From Alligator mississippiensis (taxonomy: Eukaryota; Chordata; Crocodylia; Alligatoridae), in NCBI RefSeq assembly GCF_030867095.1, contig NC_081827.1:211229310-211293309 (forward strand): DNA of 64,000 nt. Direction: 5' to 3'. The notes under the pieces are model-generated. The model made no database searches, was not told the origin of the DNA, and worked only from the letters and a program-made list of their open reading frames with translations. A program made the translations under genes and the position numbers. Positions 58,756-64,000 of this stretch are shown piece after piece; position 1 is the stretch's first letter, and each line of letters begins with the position of its first letter.

Positions 58756-61700
58756 CTGAAAAAGAAAATATATTTTAAACATGCTTCTTGATTTATGCTG
58801 CAAACAGAAAACAATCATTGTATTTCAACATCATTTGGTCTGTGCATTTAGTTGTCCATCTGTCTGGAGGCACAAACTAATAAACAAATTCAAGTAATTT
58901 TAAAGATTTAGAAATTTAATACAGATTCCATAATATCAGGTTTGACTCATTCTAATGGGCCCTAACATGAATACAGGGGTAATTTAACTTTGTTCCCATT
59001 TTCCCACCTTTAAAAAGATATTACCCCAAATCCTTTGCCCATTAATATTTCTTCAAATTTAATTTTAAGGTCACTAGTTCCTAATAGCAAGGACATTTCT
59101 AGAACACGTGTTCCATTAAATTACTTAGCACTTAAAGAGCTCTCAAATTTTATTATGGGTTTAAGTTTAAAATGCAGCTCTGGTAAAAAGTGACTATAAA
59201 AATAGTATTGTGGGGTTCTGTGTTTATTGATTTCCTCATGAACTGTACTCAGTTTATAATTTAAAAGTTGACAAGTGAAATCTTATCCAGTTGAAGACAG
59301 CATGAATTTGCAATTGACTTCAGTAAGTACAGAATGTCACCATATTTTTTAACTTAGTAGCTGAAATCTGCAAGTTCACCTTGGATCCAACTTGTTGTTT
59401 AAAATCAATTTATGCTCACAGTGGCAACTGTATAACTCCCTTGGTCTGCACTCTTGTATATAATTTAATCTGTGATTGGAACTGATCATTCCAACATTGT
59501 CTTATCTGTATTTGCACAGTGGTAGGAACAAGTTAAATAGCAAAAATATTTTATTCACTAAATTAAGTCAATACATATGGGGAGCATATTTGATTAATTA
59601 GAAGGAGCCATTTTATAGTAGCTTTTCGTAGGATTGAAGCCAAATAAACTAGAAAGCAATAAAATATAGATACAGTTATATAACCCCTAGCCACTTGCTA
59701 CCTCAATTAGCACTTGATAGGTAATGCATTAGCCTACTATTAATTTCATTAGAAGCTGTGAAGTAAATTGATACTGATAAACTTCAGAAGTAAATCTGAA
59801 TTTTTCTAGAAGCTGAATCGGATTTAGGCATTATACAAGTAAGCTTCTGTTTTAATTTTCGTTTCTAAAGATTAAGTCAGTGAGGGAATGGGGAAAGTGC
59901 CAAAGACCCTGTTCCCACATGATCTAACCCACTCTTTAATATTGACATATTTTAACATTTTCCAAATATATTCTCAACAGGCTGTTTCATATATACCTCA
60001 AACCGTTTATAAGGTTCATAAGAAAGCTATAAACCTATATTGTGTCTTAGCACATTTCCAACTAATAAGCAGTAAGTATTAATCTATATGCTCCTCAAAA
60101 CCATTTACAAATTAGGTTTTTATATGAAACCACATTATTACAAATATCCTAATACCTCAGTGTGGTTTACAGATCAAAGGAAAATGGTGAGTGCTAATAC
60201 AGAACATGCTTGTAATTGTTATTTCTTGTGCCGAAATTGAATGCTCTCAGACATTTTAATGTATTTTATAAACCATACAAATCTGGCATGATTGTTGATT
60301 GCTATGATAAATTGTTACCTACATAAAAATGTAATATGCAATATTTAATTAGAGTCCTATTGCCTTCAACAGGACTACTCTAAGATTGCTTAAAGCATAC
60401 AGCTTAAAGATAAGCCCAAGGTTAAGTGCTGATTTGGACAAGAGCCCACAGCAGCCTGTCTAGCTAGTCTAACTCAACACAAGTCTAACTCAATCAAACT
60501 GTAAAAAATATCAAGCATTTGCTGAAAACAACCATGCTTTGTAAGTCCATTGAAATGGCATGCACTTACTAGTAGTGTTGCTATTTTGAATCATACTCTT
60601 TCCAGAAGTGTTCTACTACAATAACTACTTCCAATAGAGTTAGTTTTGACCAAGGCCAACTGATCAATGAGTTGCTGCAGTTTCCAGAATTACTGGTTTT
60701 AAGAAAGGGTCTTCTTAAGGAACTATCTTTCAAAATGATGTATGGTATTGCACATTGTGCCCTGTAAATGGGATGTTTGTTGAAAATATGCAGGCTTATT
60801 TATTTATGCTTGTAAACCTTTAGTGTCTGAAACCTCCCTTTTCATAAGTGTTTGGTAGAGGGTAATCCCTTACATTAGCTTTTGATTTAGAATTACATCC
60901 AGAATTCTCCACAATTCAATTACTTTTGCATCTAATTTTGAGAGATGAGAGAAAAAATATCTTTGAAGCTGTTCTACTTGGTATTTTCCTTACTTTGGCA
61001 ATGTTCTGTAACTTAGAGTAACTTTCAGGATAAACTTATTGTATGCAACAGTTCTGATTGATGAATGATACTAGTTCTAAGGATTTCCAAAATTCTAACT
61101 TTCTCACTTTCTGAGCTATCTAAGATAAGGAAAATGGAAGAGATAATGTATTCATTTAGCCTCCTGTTGAGCTTGCCTCACACTGCATTTTTTGCAGCTG
61201 AAAGATTCCATTTTATTTTAAGGGGTGTTATTGACTGGAGAAAGTTTCATCCAACCCTGTTTATTCAGAAGGATACTGGCTGTGATACAAGATCAAGAGT
61301 CAGAAAATACAGATTTGTTTGGAATAAATTAAAACTGTGGATGAACAAAAGTATTTCTCTCAGTAGACTTTATTGCTTCAACAAAATGGGAAGATTCAGG
61401 AGTACTCCAGGTTGTATATTATACATCCTATAAACAGCTCCATTTGTGTGCAACTTTTCATGTCCTCTCCCCATGTAAGAAAGGTCTGTCTTTGAAAGGT
61501 GAGAGATGGATGCATAATTAACTCATAAAGAAAAGTACATACTTATTTTATCTCTGTTTTGCAAAATAAACGAAATTCTCTTCTTTTGATCCATGAATAC
61601 TGGAGTTTTGCTACATGCAGATGAAGGCTGCGCCAATGACAGAAAGTTAAAATAGAAGTGTAATTGCTTGCACCTTAAAATTTTCAAACCAGGATTGCCT

Positions 61701-64000
61701 CAGGTTGATAATTTCAAAAAATCAGCCTCTGTCTACTCTTTGTGCTAAGACAAGCCATTATTGAAAAGCCAAACAAACCTAAATATGGATCCATCTGAAA
61801 CAGAATCAACAACACAATACACCAGCAATTGCTACTATCACCATATGATATATACACAACAATATCCTTTCAAGTTTTATGCAGTCTAGAATAGTGGCAG
61901 CAAGCCAGCATATTATCTGCTAATCCATTCCTAGCCTAGGCTTTTAAATGTTATAAATATTCATATATGCCATAGAAAACTACCAGGGGCTTTAGTTGCA
62001 CACTTTTTGCATAATCCTTATGTTCCAAAAATGAAAGAATGTTTGCCCTTTTTTTGCATAAAGATCAGAATGTGAATTCCCTTTTGTTCATACCCACAAA
62101 ACCTGAAAACCAATATGCACAAATTCTCTAATCCTCATTTCACACCTCAAGGGTGAAGAGGCTCAGTAAAAAGAAGAATCAGTGACCAGCATCATGGCTT
62201 GATGGTGCTGTCTAGGGCTGCCAACAAGGGTCATGGATTTCAGAGCTACTTTTTCACTTGTATTCCTTCTACAGGTGCCTCTTCTGGGACACATGCAAAA
62301 TCAAGGTAAACTGATCTCTGTCATAATGCTGTCAGAAATTATATTGGTATAAGGTCCAAATAAAATGTATCTATTCTTTTCCTCATGAAGACATGATTTT
62401 CTAATGACAGCTGGACAAAGAGGATGTGAGGACAGAGCAGTAACTAATTTTTTTTAATAAATGGGGAAGGAAAAAAAGTTTGAGGAACAGAAATAAATAA
62501 AAAGATGTGTTTCGCTTGGGGACAGAAATATAGCATGTATGTATAGAGATCAACCCCAGAGAAGCACAGTCCTAAAAAAGGCCAACCTTTTCTTCCCCCA
62601 AAATTTAAATTATACAGAAATGCATAAGTACAGAAGCTTTGTAAGAGACAGGTGGCCCTGGAGTAGTTGGCTCATATAGATTATTACAACTACAGCTGCT
62701 GGGATCTCCTTTACTTCAGACCGCAAATGCCTGTTTATTGAAGTAAAAGACAAATGCATATTGTACACAAAAAGTGTGCTTGCTGTCTACTACATTTCCC
62801 TTCACAATTCCTTTACCAGTTTCTAATACATATATTCTAAATCTGTCAAACCTGTACTTCAAAGACCTTCCAAGTTTAAAAATCCTAGTTTCCCTCAAAT
62901 GCTTTTGGCTCAGTCCCCAAAATATGGGTCTTTTAAGCAAGCATGACTAACACGCATTCCCTATCTCACTGCAAAAATCTTAGTAGAGACAAGGCATGAG
63001 TATCTTCTACCACAATGTAGCTAGGTAGGGTCAGTACAATATTCCTTCCTAGTTACACCATGGTAAAAGAAACACTGCCCATACATTGTCTCCACTAGGA
63101 TTCTTAGAGGGAGACTCACATGCTTTACTTATCACCCACAAACCACACATTTTTTGGCAGCGAGGACAGCACCAGAACACTTATAATAGTAATGGTATTG
63201 CACTGGTATGCTACTTATTTCATCATCTAATTAGTGACAAAAATATTAATTGTTCCCTCATTTGTGAAGGCCACTGCCTGAGCTTCATGCAATGGGATTA
63301 CAGAATATAATTCAAACACTCATATTTGAAGAAAAAGTATGAAAGGTCTCACAAGTTTAAAAAAATATCAGAGGTTTAAAGATATAATTGAAACATCAGA
63401 AAACATGAAAGAGATTTAAAAAAAAGCTGTGTCAGTTGAAGGGATGCCACTAAGCTATACTTCCACTTTTGGCTGCCAGTTACAAGAATGTAGTTGTCAG
63501 TAGCACATCAGATGTTTGGAGTGAAATGCTTTGGTGAGAATGCAGACAATGGGCCAAATACAATTCTCAGTTACACCACAGCAGTTATGCTGGAGGCAGA
63601 GGAACACACCTCCTTTCAAATTACAGTAAGAATTACCAAGAGATTTTTATTTAAGAACCATATGCTTAAATTCTCATAATCAGGATGGATCTAAAGAAAC
63701 TGTTTTCTAAAGGATGAAGAAATTCTAGACAGATCAATATCTGCCTCACAAGAAAACATTAAATGTCACTATATCTGCTAGAATTAGTACATCAGGCAGT
63801 GGAACATAAAGATAGAAATGAAAACCCAGAGTCCTGGTTTGCGCTTCTAAAAAAAATAGTAGAATAGTGTCAAGGTGTTACTCTGAATTGATACCAGTAT
63901 TGATTATGGAATTAAGATGCAATTGAAAGAATGGAGACTTGTTGGAATAGTTTACATGACTGGAATACTGTTCTGGATGGGTATAATATGATCAGGAAAG
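58756..64000 (-). other. RAPGEF4: RAPGEF4 intron (partial)
   Basis: Sequence upstream of the penultimate exon in the direction of transcription. I looked for the neighbouring EPAC2 exon, which should encode a segment ending in a VNFEKL-like motif, and did not find it; it probably lies beyond 64000. AT-rich, with no mobile element I can delimit. Confidence 0.6.

Noticed and set aside
62716..62940. 74-codon minus-strand frame as a possible RAPGEF4 upstream exon
   Set aside because: The peptide does not resemble EPAC2, and no suitable splice sites with matching phase were seen.

Overview
This is vertebrate nuclear DNA: AT-rich, mostly intronic and intergenic, with short exons separated by kilobases. 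Two protein-coding genes can be identified from short conserved exons. Both lie on the minus strand, in tandem: the 3' end of RAPGEF4 (EPAC2, a cAMP-regulated Rap exchange factor) at about 55-64 kb, and the 5' part of MAP3K20 (ZAK/MLTK kinase) at about 1.5-38 kb. The human order RAPGEF4-MAP3K20, same orientation, is retained. The repeat content (old CR1 LINE fragments, many short hAT-type elements with 8-bp target duplications, a SINE-like family containing an 'attagaccaac' module) points to a sauropsid. A crocodilian is my best guess and a turtle is possible. Birds fit less well because DNA transposons are so abundant. The species call is inference.

Layout, read on the minus strand from high to low coordinates. 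64000-55262 holds the end of RAPGEF4: a 55-bp penultimate exon (58755-58701), a 3.3-kb intron carrying a 1.48-kb TIR transposon, and the last coding exon (55389-55262), followed by 3' UTR. About 54.1 to 38.4 kb is intergenic and crowded with mobile elements. A CpG island at about 37.6-38.4 kb marks the MAP3K20 promoter, with a plausible non-coding first exon ending at 38101. 38100-31410 is intron 1. Exon 2 (31409-31221) carries the start codon and the kinase glycine loop and lysine. 31220-1625 is a 29.6-kb intron 2 full of repeats. Exon 3 (1624-1537) continues the kinase N-lobe, and 1536-1 is the start of the next intron. The rest of MAP3K20, and RAPGEF4 exons before the last two, lie outside the window or were not found.

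The two genes are neighbours, not an operon, and nothing in the sequence links their functions. Most of the window's information lies in its mobile elements. Several can be delimited to the base by exact or near-exact target-site duplications: 4161-4377, 5826-6148, 12098-12408, 12475-12794, 24780-25474, 28325-29092, 43220-43378, 43814-44127, 45496-45709 and 56416-57891. There are also two striking palindromes (13437-13506 and 14375-14493). I found no tRNA, rRNA, CRISPR array, prokaryotic feature or intact transposase, and no clear sign of an undescribed multi-gene system.
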